From contig CAIVKH010000109.1 in NCBI GenBank assembly GCA_903906425.1, positions 1 to 62,522 on the forward strand: a stretch of 62,522 nucleotides of DNA, written 5' to 3'. Each line of letters starts with the position of its first letter. The stretch's first letter is position 1. Positions 7,709 through 15,194 of the stretch are shown piece after piece. This DNA is from an uncultured bacterium (GTDB taxonomy: Bacteria > Verrucomicrobiota > Kiritimatiellia > CAIVKH01). Below the pieces are notes generated by a model, which did not search any database, was not told the origin of the DNA, and worked only from the letters and a program-made list of their open reading frames with translations. A program made the translations under genes and the position numbers.

Positions 7709-7796
7709 GGCGCGGCATGGTGAGGTTAGGCAGGGCTTGGTTCGGCTCGGTAGGGTAAGGCTCGGTTCGGTACAGCAGACAACTTCTGCTGTTTTT
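7709..7796 (+). ncRNA. Pentamer array 1 (13 x GGYNN) closed by terminator-like hairpin
   Basis: Thirteen consecutive pentamers of form GG[C/T]NN run without a break from 7709 to 7773 (for example GGCAT, GGTGA, GGTTA, GGCAG). They are followed by CAGCAG (7773-7778), a 7-nt loop and CTGCTG (7786-7791), then five T residues. The hairpin plus T-run matches an intrinsic terminator on the plus strand, so the array would form the 3' end of a transcript coming from the RAMP-like and 84-residue genes, or a small RNA of its own. No ORF explains the 5-nt period. Confidence 0.75.
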
Positions 7797-7806
7797 GATT
7801 TGTTGC

Positions 7807-7899
7807 GGCACTGTCAGGCAAGGTTAGGCGCGGTCAGGTAAGGCGAGGTATGGCCTGGTCAGGCAGGGTAAGGCACGGCAGGGAAATCCTGCTGTTTTT
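7807..7899 (+). ncRNA. Pentamer array 2 (15 units) closed by terminator-like hairpin
   Basis: A second array in the same orientation: fifteen pentamers from 7807 to 7881, all GGYNN except TGTCA at 7812. It ends in a seven-pair stem CGGCAGG (7876-7882) with CCTGCTG (7888-7894) around a 5-nt loop, then five T residues. The downstream arm CTGCTG and the TTTTTGA that follows are identical in array 1, 103 bp upstream, so the two units are a diverged tandem duplication. The T-run ends three bases before the ATG of the next gene, so a hairpin here would occlude or replace its ribosome-binding site. Confidence 0.75.
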
Positions 7900-7902
7900 G
7901 AA

Positions 7903-8364
7903 ATGAATGGCGATGTCATCACAGATGAGGCGAAGGCGATTCGCGATTACATCGTCGAGAAGTGGGGACATCTTTTTGATGTTCAGCTTGAGGTCAAACT
8001 CAACGAGCTTTTCCCCGAACCGGAAAATGTGGGCCTGAAACACATTTGGAAATACGGATCAGCCGACATCGTGGTTTCGCGAAAAGGAAATCTCGTTGCC
8101 ATCATCGAGACGGGCGGCAGTCATCATTGGGAAGAAAAGCAAAGCCTGAATGACCGTCGGAAATGGAAGCTCGCCGACATCAACAACGTCAAATGCCTGA
8201 CGATGATGAACGGGATTATGGATTCATTGTCGCGCAGGCAGTGGCGAAATCTTCTCGGCCAGATTCTTTTCAGGCCCTACGACAAAGAACGCGATACGAG
8301 CGTGGGTGCAAAACAATCGCCCGCTTTGGGAAGAGACATGCAGTATTCGATCAACAAATCATGA
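7903..8364 (+). CDS. Probable PD-(D/E)XK-fold protein
   Basis: A 153-residue soluble protein. The segment ADIVVSRKGNLVAIIETGG, followed by HHWEEKQSLNDRRKWKL, looks like the core of a PD-(D/E)XK nuclease-like domain of the DUF2726/Vsr-like kind: strand-Asp, strand with Ile-Glu, then a conserved Asn-Asp-Arg-Arg-Lys helix. The usual E-x-K is E-T-G, so it may be inactive or use the later Lys. No Shine-Dalgarno site precedes the ATG; instead the stem and T-run of pentamer array 2 abut it, which suggests either control by that structure or a start further in. Its stop overlaps the next small ORF (ATGA). Confidence 0.7.
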   Translation: MNGDVITDEAKAIRDYIVEKWGHLFDVQLEVKLNELFPEPENVGLKHIWKYGSADIVVSRKGNLVAIIETGGSHHWEEKQSLNDRRKWKLADINNVKCLTMMNGIMDSLSRRQWRNLLGQILFRPYDKERDTSVGAKQSPALGRDMQYSINKS

Positions 8365-8462
8365 ACTCAGAAACAGAACATTTTCCTGAACCCGATGAAG
8401 ACGGCGGGCCGTTGTCGTCGCTGGAGGCGTTTCAGGCGTGGCGTATGGGGCAAGGCTCATGA
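8361..8462 (+). CDS. 33-residue acidic small protein, translationally coupled
   Basis: The ORF begins at the ATGA overlapping the stop of the nuclease-fold gene and encodes an acidic peptide (ETEHFPEPDEDGG, then SSLEAFQAWRMGQGS). The overlap is a typical coupling arrangement and the frame has no other reading. No family is recognised; it could be a small partner of the upstream protein. Confidence 0.5.
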   Translation: MNSETEHFPEPDEDGGPLSSLEAFQAWRMGQGS

Positions 8463-8480
8463 TCCGGCCGGAGAAATCCA

Positions 8481-9686
8481 GTGCGGACTGAAACGCGCAA
8501 CCGGCTTTTCGATATCGCCTTTTTCCTCGTCGAAGCTTTCGCCTCGCTGGAAGTCACCGCGGTCATCGTCGCCAACGCCCGCATCTCGCAAGCGCTCACG
8601 ATTCCCGCCCGGCATTCAAGCCTGATCCTCAATAGCTATCTTTACCCGCTCTTCGCTTGCATGGGCGCGTTCCTTTTTTACGAGCGCGCCATCTCCCGCA
8701 GATTTCCGCCGCGCGCCTTCTACGCCGTTGGCCTCGCGCTTTTCACCGCCGGCAATCTTCTCTGCGCCTTCGCGCCGGTCGCCGCCATATTTTTCGTCGG
8801 CCGCTTCGTGATGGGCATCGGCGGCGCGATTGCGTTCACCGGCCAGCTCTGGACCGTCAGCCTCTTTCACGCGGCCCGCATCACCACGCCGCTCGTCTAT
8901 GGCGAAATCGGCGCAGCCCTCGGCGTCGTCGCCGGCCCGCTGCTTGGCGGTGTTTTCACATCGCTCGCCCCCGGCGGATGGCGTGGCTTCTTCCTTTTCA
9001 ACGGCGCGCTCGCCGCTGCCGCATCGCTCATGATTTTCAAATCGCTGCCGCCCGGGAAACCCGCGCTGGAAACCGCCGCGCAAATTCCGCAAGCCGCCGC
9101 GGAAGCCTCCGACACCGGCGCGCTCTCGCGCCGCATGACGCTCATGCAGGTGCTCGTCTCGATGCTGACCGTCGGCGCCGAATATCTTTTCTCCGGCTAT
9201 CTCCAATCGAAGCTCGGCCGCAGCCCGCTGTTCGTCGGCGGCATGACCTTCATCGCCTCCATCGGCATCATCATCGGCAGCCTCGCGGCCGGCCGCATGC
9301 CCGAAAAAAGCCGCCGCATCCCCGGCATCGCCATCGCCGGAATCATCGCGGCGCTCATCGGCATGACCGCGTGCCTCGCCACGCTGCACATCAACGCCGC
9401 CGCGCTTCCGATCCTGCTGGCCGGCCTTTTCATGGGCCTGGCCAACGTCAGCATTTATGCCGCCATCGTCCAGCACTCGCGCCCCGCCGAATTTCTCAAC
9501 CGCTCCCTCGTCTATCTCATCGGCATGCAAATCGGCAACGCCCTCGGCATCCAGGCCGTCGGCCTCGCCGAAGTCGCCGACCTCAGTGTCATCGCGACCA
9601 CCGCCGTCGTCCTCGCCGCCGCCGCGCTCGCCGTCGCCGTCTATTTCCTCATCGAACGCCTCCGCGCCCGCCGCGCCGCAACTTAA
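8481..9686 (+). CDS. MFS transporter, 12 TM
   Basis: A 401-residue inner-membrane protein with a GTG start at 8481 preceded by GGAG eight bases upstream. Twelve hydrophobic helices are visible; helix 4 reads FVGRFVMGIGGAIAF, and the helix-5 region has GEIGAALGVVAGPLLGG, like motif C of drug/proton antiporters, so export of a small molecule is more likely than sugar uptake. A second half begins near residue 215 (SRRMTLMQVLVSML). The sequence is strongly GC-rich, in contrast to the low-GC island just before it. Palindrome cluster D begins 30 bp after the stop and the next gene converges from the other strand. The substrate is unknown. Confidence 0.85.
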   Translation: MRTETRNRLFDIAFFLVEAFASLEVTAVIVANARISQALTIPARHSSLILNSYLYPLFACMGAFLFYERAISRRFPPRAFYAVGLALFTAGNLLCAFAPVAAIFFVGRFVMGIGGAIAFTGQLWTVSLFHAARITTPLVYGEIGAALGVVAGPLLGGVFTSLAPGGWRGFFLFNGALAAAASLMIFKSLPPGKPALETAAQIPQAAAEASDTGALSRRMTLMQVLVSMLTVGAEYLFSGYLQSKLGRSPLFVGGMTFIASIGIIIGSLAAGRMPEKSRRIPGIAIAGIIAALIGMTACLATLHINAAALPILLAGLFMGLANVSIYAAIVQHSRPAEFLNRSLVYLIGMQIGNALGIQAVGLAEVADLSVIATTAVVLAAAALAVAVYFLIERLRARRAAT

Positions 9687-9715
9687 TTTCAAACCCCCGC
9701 GGCGATCGCGAAAAG

Positions 9716-9794
9716 TTCCAATGATTGGAAATCTTCCGGCGCGCAATTTCCAATGATTGGAAGAATCCGAAGCGAAAACTTCCAATCATTGGAA
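9716..9794. repeat. Palindrome cluster D (3 copies, 32-bp steps)
   Basis: Perfect copies at 9716, 9748 and 9780 between the convergent MFS and DUF4266 genes. The last copy ends 10 bp from the DUF4266 stop codon. Confidence 0.98.
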
Positions 9795-9804
9795 AGCACG
9801 CTGG

Positions 9805-10023
9805 TCAGTTGCAGCCGCAGCCGCCGCCGCCGATGCCGCGGCCGCCGGAGGAGGCTTCGCGCGTAAAATAGACGTGCTCGCGCAGGGCGTCGTCGAGCGG
9901 GTCGCGGTCGGGGCGCATCGTGTAGTCGGAGAGATCGCCGCGGTCCCACGGCTTGACGGAGGCGCAGCCGTTGCCCAGCAGCGCCGCGGCTGCGATGATG
10001 GCGAGAATCAGAATCTTTTTCAT
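9805..10023 (-). CDS. DUF4266 lipoprotein
   Basis: A 72-residue exported lipoprotein: MKKILILAIIAAAALLGNGC gives a lipobox with Cys20. The mature part has SVKPWDRGDLSDYTM and ends GGRGIGGGGCGCN, the hallmark of DUF4266 (conserved KPW..G, a DPLDD segment and a Gly-rich CGC end). The ATG at 10023 is preferred to an in-frame ATG at 10035 because GAGG lies six bases before it. It is the last gene of a four-gene operon with DUF3570, ApbE and a thioredoxin-like protein, a set that recurs in other Gram-negative bacteria. The C-terminal Cys pair may bind metal or be held reduced by the thioredoxin partner, which is inference. Confidence 0.9.
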   Translation of the reverse strand: MKKILILAIIAAAALLGNGCASVKPWDRGDLSDYTMRPDRDPLDDALREHVYFTREASSGGRGIGGGGCGCN

Positions 10024-10031
10024 GGCGGGCC

Positions 10032-10535
10032 TCATTTCAACAGCGATTGGATTTCACGCTCGACGGCTTCCTCGGTCTCCTTGCCTTTGAAGCCGTGGTG
10101 GACGGAGACAATCTTCCCATTGCCGTCGATGAGGAATGAAGTCGGCATTTTTTCGATGCCGGCGAGGCTGACGAGTTTGTGCTGCGCGTCGCGCACGAGC
10201 GGAAAGCTGACGTTCTGTTTCTCGACGAACGCCTGCCATTTTTTCGAATCGTCGTCCACGCTGACGCCGAGGACGACAAGCCCTTTGTCTTTGTACTTCG
10301 CATGGATTTTGTCCATGACGGGAAACGATGCCCGGCACGGGCCGCACCACGAGGCGCAGAAGTCGAGCCACACGATTTTTCCCTGCGTGGCGGGGACCCG
10401 GCCTTCGAGCCCGAAGCCCGCAAGCGCGGGCATGACGTCTCCTTGTTTGAGCCCCTCGCTCGCGCGCAGGGCGGGCGATGCGAACAGCAGAAGCGTGACG
10501 AACATTTTCGCGAGGTTTTTAGTTTGTGATGACAT
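10032..10535 (-). CDS. TlpA/ResA-like thioredoxin-fold protein, exported
   Basis: 167 residues with a signal peptide (MFVTLLLFASPALRA) and a thioredoxin domain. The active site is FCASWCGPCRASFP, and the cis-Pro loop is KMPTSFLID. It would act in the periplasm, reducing disulfides or delivering electrons to a Cys-containing partner. The frame extends upstream to 10778, but that part is antisense-like Arg-rich sequence inside apbE; the ATG at 10535 with GGAGG is the start and overlaps the end of apbE by 17 bp, so the genes are translationally linked. The likely client is the DUF4266 lipoprotein (Cys-Gly-Cys tail) encoded directly downstream. Confidence 0.92.
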   Translation of the reverse strand: MSSQTKNLAKMFVTLLLFASPALRASEGLKQGDVMPALAGFGLEGRVPATQGKIVWLDFCASWCGPCRASFPVMDKIHAKYKDKGLVVLGVSVDDDSKKWQAFVEKQNVSFPLVRDAQHKLVSLAGIEKMPTSFLIDGNGKIVSVHHGFKGKETEEAVEREIQSLLK

Positions 10536-11508
10536 AGCGATGGAATCCTCCGGTTGTGATTGTCCCTTTTTGCATCCAGACGCAGCCCTCCGCCTGCGGA
10601 GCCGTCTGCATAAAATCAATCCCACTGCGCTCGCCGAGAATGAAGGCGACCGTCGCGAGCATGCCCGCCTCGGTGCAAGAGGCGGCGATCGCCGTGGCCG
10701 ACAGCGTTTGATTCGAGACGGGATAGCCGGTGCGGGGATCAACGATGTGGCCGTAGCGGCGGCCATCAATTTCCACATAGCGCAGATAATTTCCGGATGA
10801 GCAGACCGCGCGGTTGGTCACGCCAACGCCGGCCCAGCAGCGGCCTGTATCGCGCGGATCTTCGAGGCCGATGCGCCAGGGACCGTGCTCCGGCGGCTCG
10901 CCGAGAACTCGCAGGTCGTGACCGTAGTCAACGAGGATGTTCGTGATGCCGCGCTCGCGCGCGAGTTCGACCGTGCGGTCAACGGCGTATTCCTTGCCGA
11001 TGCCGCCCAGATCAATGGCCATGCCTTCGCGGGGGAGAAACACCGATCCCTTTTCGCGTTTGATTTCGCGCCAGCCAAGAAGACTGCGCGCGCGATTCGA
11101 TTCGTCATTCGAAGGCAGCCGTGCTTGCGGGCGGTGATAGTCCCAGAGCAACTGCATCGGCAGACAGGTCGGGTCGAAGACGCCGCGAGTGAGCCAGTGG
11201 AACCAGTCGCACACGGCGAAAATGCTCTCGGTTTCCGCGTCAATTTCCACAGGGCAGATTCCGGCGGCCGCGTTGATTTTTGAAACGATGCTGTCGGGCC
11301 GGAAGCGCGAATAGCGGCTTTCGAACGAGGCCAGCCAGTCCAGCATGAAAATGCGGAAATCGCGCGCCGAGGCTTCCGTGGCCGACGCAAACATGATGAG
11401 GCAATCGGTGCCCATGGCGTGGAATTGCAGCCGGTGATAGTCGCCGGATGTCTGGAGCGGCGTCTGCGCGAGCCGCTCATGAATGCTGTCGGTTGTCAGA
11501 ACCACCAC
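10519..11508 (-). CDS. apbE: FAD:protein FMN transferase (ApbE family)
   Basis: A 329-residue enzyme that covalently attaches FMN from FAD to Thr/Ser of target proteins, normally in the periplasm. Seen: FHAMGTDCLIMF near the start, an MAIDLGGIGKEYAVDR block (usual GGIAKGYAVD), DPRTGYPV and a C-terminal STEAGMLATVAF-like segment where the family usually has TADALAT. The usual NxGGD loop reads VDYGHD here. No signal peptide is visible at the chosen start, so it may act before export or start elsewhere. The start overlaps the end of the DUF3570 gene by 13 bp. In this operon no obvious RnfG/NqrC-type substrate is present; a partner in DUF3570 or DUF4266 is possible. Confidence 0.9.
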   Translation of the reverse strand: MVVLTTDSIHERLAQTPLQTSGDYHRLQFHAMGTDCLIMFASATEASARDFRIFMLDWLASFESRYSRFRPDSIVSKINAAAGICPVEIDAETESIFAVCDWFHWLTRGVFDPTCLPMQLLWDYHRPQARLPSNDESNRARSLLGWREIKREKGSVFLPREGMAIDLGGIGKEYAVDRTVELARERGITNILVDYGHDLRVLGEPPEHGPWRIGLEDPRDTGRCWAGVGVTNRAVCSSGNYLRYVEIDGRRYGHIVDPRTGYPVSNQTLSATAIAASCTEAGMLATVAFILGERSGIDFMQTAPQAEGCVWMQKGTITTGGFHRYVITN

Positions 11509-13022
11509 CTGGCTCCTGCGGAAATGATCGTCGCGCTCGGGTAGGCCTGCGGATCGGTCTTGTTGTCGCGTCCGCTCATTTCATAGCGCTCAATGCCGGC
11601 GTCGAGCGCCCAGCTCGGCGCGGGCTGCCATGTCAGGATCAGGCCGTAGCCGATGGATTGCAATGCGGAGAGGCGGTAGTCAGACGAGTAGTTCTGCGGT
11701 GAACCGGAGAATGACACGTCGTAGAAATTCGCCGCGGTCTGCTGGTAGTAGCGGATCAGCGGATGCAGGATGAATTGCGATCCCAGCTTCTGAAACCAGT
11801 CCAGTTGAACCGTGTTCCCGATGATGCCATAGGTGTCGTCATAGAGCCGGTAGCTCAGTTCCGCCGTGCCGTTGAGATCCTTGAACATGTGCGTCAGCGA
11901 CATCAGCGCGGCGACCTTGTCTTTCGTGTCGGGACGCTGCTCGTGAGCGATTGCGCCGTTCAACAGGACGACCTTGTATTGATCATTCAGATAGCCGCTG
12001 CAGTGGCTCAGCGTCAGGCTCACGTTGAACAGCGTCTGCGGATCAAGGATCTGCGTCAGGCCGACGAAGCCATCAATCGTGTTCTTGCTGTCCCACTCCT
12101 TGTTCTTCTCGAAATTCTCGACGCTGTCATGCGTGAGGGCCGCGCCCAGCGACAACGTCGTGTTCTTCTGATTGAAGCTGATCGCGTCGTTCAGTGATGC
12201 GGCGATCGACTCGTAGTCCTGTTCTGTGCTGTAGGCCAGACCGCCCGTGATGGCGTGATCTTCGATCGTCTTTGTCAGTGAAATGTTGACCGATTCCCGC
12301 TCGTCTTCGACATTAGCCATCGGCAAAGTTGACGGGTTCGACCCTGGCTTTGTGTTCTGCGGCGCAGGAACGGTTGCCGGCTGCGACGCTGCCTGGGGTG
12401 AAGCCGATGACTGTCCGCCGCCGGAATTCGCTGTCGCCGGTGTCGGCGTGGGTTTTGGTGCCGGCGTTGGCGGCGTCACCGCGATGGTTGAAGCGCCGGC
12501 CTTCGCATGAAATCCAGCCACGCTGCGCGGTGAAAGCGTCAGCATCTTTGAAGCCGGCGGGGCGAGAAGCCTTCCATTCGAAAAGTGAATGCTCCGATCC
12601 CCTCCGCCCTCATTTCCGTCGTCATTGTAGTACTGAGGCGCCGGGATTGAAATGGGGGTCGAAGGAGCCGTGGCGGTTGTCGGCGAGCCAATCGTCGTGA
12701 TGGATGATCCGGAGGAAACCGGACCGCCAGTCAACGAGTTCCTGATCGGCGGTGCACCTGTGGGCGACGCCCCGCTGATTGAGTCATACACGCCCTGAAT
12801 CTTCAGCGTCAACGTCGGTGACAGATCTGTTTCGAGCATAAACGACGGCGTCGAAATCTGCATCCGCCCGTTGTCTTCCTTATACCACATGTATTTGAAA
12901 TCCAGGCGGTCTTCGCCTTGGGCTCGACGCAACGCTGCCGTTTGCAATGTGACCGCCAACACGACAACGACGGTTTCAAGACGCAAATTCGCCCCGGCTT
13001 TTTTCACACGTGAAAGAATCAT
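11496..13022 (-). CDS. DUF3570 outer-membrane beta-barrel protein
   Basis: 508 residues with a signal region and then the DUF3570 opening (DRLDFKYMWYKEDNGRMQI). Alternating aromatic beta-strands dominate the rest (for example TLSLGAALTHDS, NVSLTLSHCSGYL), and the last residues are SAGARWWF, a classical barrel C-terminus ending in Phe. Residues about 170-245 form a low-complexity Pro/Thr/Ala linker that is absent from compact homologues and may be a periplasmic loop. It is the first gene of the DUF3570-apbE-tlpA-DUF4266 operon. Function of the family is unknown; co-occurrence with ApbE suggests an outer-membrane part of a flavin-based redox or export system. GGGAG precedes the ATG. Confidence 0.88.
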   Translation of the reverse strand: MILSRVKKAGANLRLETVVVVLAVTLQTAALRRAQGEDRLDFKYMWYKEDNGRMQISTPSFMLETDLSPTLTLKIQGVYDSISGASPTGAPPIRNSLTGGPVSSGSSITTIGSPTTATAPSTPISIPAPQYYNDDGNEGGGDRSIHFSNGRLLAPPASKMLTLSPRSVAGFHAKAGASTIAVTPPTPAPKPTPTPATANSGGGQSSASPQAASQPATVPAPQNTKPGSNPSTLPMANVEDERESVNISLTKTIEDHAITGGLAYSTEQDYESIAASLNDAISFNQKNTTLSLGAALTHDSVENFEKNKEWDSKNTIDGFVGLTQILDPQTLFNVSLTLSHCSGYLNDQYKVVLLNGAIAHEQRPDTKDKVAALMSLTHMFKDLNGTAELSYRLYDDTYGIIGNTVQLDWFQKLGSQFILHPLIRYYQQTAANFYDVSFSGSPQNYSSDYRLSALQSIGYGLILTWQPAPSWALDAGIERYEMSGRDNKTDPQAYPSATIISAGARWWF

Positions 13023-13217
13023 GGTTGCTCCCGTTTCGCGAAAAGTAGTGCAGACACCTTGACCGTGTTAACGTTGGATGCATGAAGTCTTTTTAAGCAG
13101 CCTTTACGTTTGATAAGGAAGCAACGCGTTCGCCACGCCCTCTGCATTGAAAAGGACGAGGCATTCATCGGAAGATTCCGCCACGTAATTTCACCCCCCT
13201 GCGCCGATCGCGAAAAC

Positions 13218-13264
13218 TTCCAATCATTGGAAAAAGGCCGGCCCGCAGTTTCCAATGATTGGAA
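13218..13264. repeat. Palindrome cluster E (2 copies, 32-bp step)
   Basis: Perfect copies at 13218 (central C) and 13250 (central G), 10 bp from the stop of the enolase-superfamily gene. The remaining 13023-13217 upstream of the DUF3570 gene shows no ORF and no promoter I can support. Confidence 0.98.
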
Positions 13265-13274
13265 CTTTGCGCGA

Positions 13275-14717
13275 TCAGACTGCGCCGAGGCCGGGGCCGG
13301 TTAGCTGCGCGGTGTGCAGTTTGCCGTCGGTGGTGCTGAACAGGCCGGGGAATTTTTCGTCCCAGCCCTTGTTCGCGGCCGGCACATATTCGCGCGCGTT
13401 GGACTCGATGCCGGAGACGCCGGGCACGTGCGCGGCGATGCCGGCGGAGTGGACCAGCGACGCGCCGGGGCAGGTGAGGTCCTGGACGCAGAGGAACATT
13501 TTGTATTTTTGCGCGGCCGCGGCCATCAGCATCGCGTGCGACTGGCCCTTGCACGCCTTGAGGCACACGCCGGTGTAGCCCATTTCGCGGGCGAGCAGCA
13601 GGCTTTCCAGGTCGGTCAGCGATTCGTCAATGACCACGGGCCGCAGCTTCGCGGCCTCGTGCATGACATTTTGGCGGTTCGATTGCAGGTCGCGCGCGGT
13701 CGGCTGTTCGAGATAAAGGATGCTCTCGAAGCCGCGCGGCGATTGCTCCTTCACTTTGCGGAGATATTCGAGGACGTATTCCACATTCGGGCAGCGCTCG
13801 TTGAAGTCGCAGCAGAATTTCCAGTCCACCTCGGGCCGGACTTCGCGCGCGACGCGGTCAATCGCGAGGGTGCGGTTGATGTCCCAGTCGAGATTCTCGC
13901 CCTGCAATTTGATTTTGATGTGCGTGAGTCCGTCGCGTTTGATCCATTCGCCGAGCGTTTCGGGAAGTCCGTCGCCGATGCGTTTCGTGATGTCGGCATC
14001 GGTGATCGCATCGAGGCCGCCGACGGAATGGAAAAGCCAGACCCAGTCGCGCGGCACCGGGCTGATGAACGATTGCAATTCCTCACCTCTGAAATCGGGC
14101 GTGAGATAGCGCGACAGATCGCGGCCGAGCAACTGCGACGAATAAGTCCGATAGCAAGACAGGCCGAGCGCCTTTCCAAACGCGTCGTGGAGCGACGCGT
14201 CGAACGGGCTGGCCGTGACCAGCGTGCAGAGCTTCGGGACCGGCGAGGCGAGCTTGAGCTCACTCGAAACTTCCGCGGCGGCCTTCAGATATTCAGGCTC
14301 CAACTGGAAATTGATTTCCACCGGATGCGCGGTCTCGCGGAATTGCCCGGTGATTTTTGCGATGCGTTCGGCGAGCGCTTTCATCGCACCGAGCGTTGTC
14401 GGATACGGCATTTCCTTCGACGGAAACGACCAGACGTTGCCCATCGGCATCGAGCCGAAACCCGTCACAGATTTTCCATCGGGCGTCGAAACATGGCTGG
14501 TCACGTTCAGCAGCGTGACGCGATCCACGGCCACGCCGCCGAATTTGTAGGGCGCGCGATAACGAAATTCCTCGAACGCGATCTCGATCTTTTCGATGCG
14601 GATGCCGGCCAGCTGTTGCGGCGTCAGAATTTGCGGCGCGTCGGCTGCGAACGCGCAGGCGCCTGCGCCGGCAAGAGCGGAGGCAACAAGAAAATCGCGG
14701 CGGGAAATCTTTTTCAT
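13275..14717 (-). CDS. Enolase-superfamily (mandelate racemase/muconate lactonizing-like) enzyme, Tat-exported
   Basis: 480 residues. The N-terminus [19 protein letters not shown] is a twin-arginine signal, unusual for this normally cytoplasmic superfamily. The barrel shows the expected acid-base and metal residues: Lys in THIKIKLQG, metal ligands in CCDFNE, YLEQP and VIDES, and a Lys in GVCLKACKG near the seventh strand. A substrate acid sugar or similar is likely, but the subgroup is not clear; dipeptide epimerase, sugar-acid dehydratase and o-succinylbenzoate-like activities remain possible. It stands 13 bp from the next minus-strand gene, so it may belong to a YkgJ operon. Export by Tat fits the secreted-enzyme theme of this genome. 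Confidence 0.87.
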   Translation of the reverse strand: MKKISRRDFLVASALAGAGACAFAADAPQILTPQQLAGIRIEKIEIAFEEFRYRAPYKFGGVAVDRVTLLNVTSHVSTPDGKSVTGFGSMPMGNVWSFPSKEMPYPTTLGAMKALAERIAKITGQFRETAHPVEINFQLEPEYLKAAAEVSSELKLASPVPKLCTLVTASPFDASLHDAFGKALGLSCYRTYSSQLLGRDLSRYLTPDFRGEELQSFISPVPRDWVWLFHSVGGLDAITDADITKRIGDGLPETLGEWIKRDGLTHIKIKLQGENLDWDINRTLAIDRVAREVRPEVDWKFCCDFNERCPNVEYVLEYLRKVKEQSPRGFESILYLEQPTARDLQSNRQNVMHEAAKLRPVVIDESLTDLESLLLAREMGYTGVCLKACKGQSHAMLMAAAAQKYKMFLCVQDLTCPGASLVHSAGIAAHVPGVSGIESNAREYVPAANKGWDEKFPGLFSTTDGKLHTAQLTGPGLGAV

Positions 14718-14729
14718 GTCCGCAGCCTA

Positions 14730-15194
14730 CTAGATCGGCGACTCGCCGACAGTGCGCAAAATTTCATCGCGAACCCAAACCGGCCCCGATCCGATTCCGG
14801 GGCACTCAAGCCCGGTGCGCTGCCACGATTCCTCCGTGCGGAGATTTTTCGTCCAGAAGGGAAAGGTCCGGCACTGGGCGGGCCGCAACGAATGCACGCC
14901 GCACTTTCCGTCGTTGAGGAAGATGCAACTCCCGTCTTCGCGCTCGATCAGTGAGACGATGGAACCACGGAGCAAGTTATCTTGCGCGCCAGCGGTCTCG
15001 ATCCGGCGAATGAAATCGCGTTCGAAGGCCGCCCGCGAGATGCCGAAGAATTCGGCGAGCTGCAAAATTTCCTGTTCGGTGACGCGCACGGCACCCGGCG
15101 CGCCGGTGCAGCATTTGCCGCATTGCGAGCATTCGAAACGCAGTCCGTCGTCGAAGAAATATCGCTGGTCAAGTTGTGTTTCGTCGTTGGTCAT
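14730..15194 (-). CDS. YkgJ family Cys-cluster protein (UPF0153)
   Basis: 154 residues with the family pattern CSQCGKCCTGAPGAVRVTEQEI near residue 20 and GKCGVHSLRPAQCRTFPFW near residue 100. These Cys residues are thought to bind zinc or an Fe-S cluster. YkgJ proteins have no established reaction. The ATG overlaps the stop of the 421-residue gene upstream (ATGA at 15191-15194), so the pair is translationally coupled and probably works together. Confidence 0.92.
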   Translation of the reverse strand: MTNDETQLDQRYFFDDGLRFECSQCGKCCTGAPGAVRVTEQEILQLAEFFGISRAAFERDFIRRIETAGAQDNLLRGSIVSLIEREDGSCIFLNDGKCGVHSLRPAQCRTFPFWTKNLRTEESWQRTGLECPGIGSGPVWVRDEILRTVGESPI

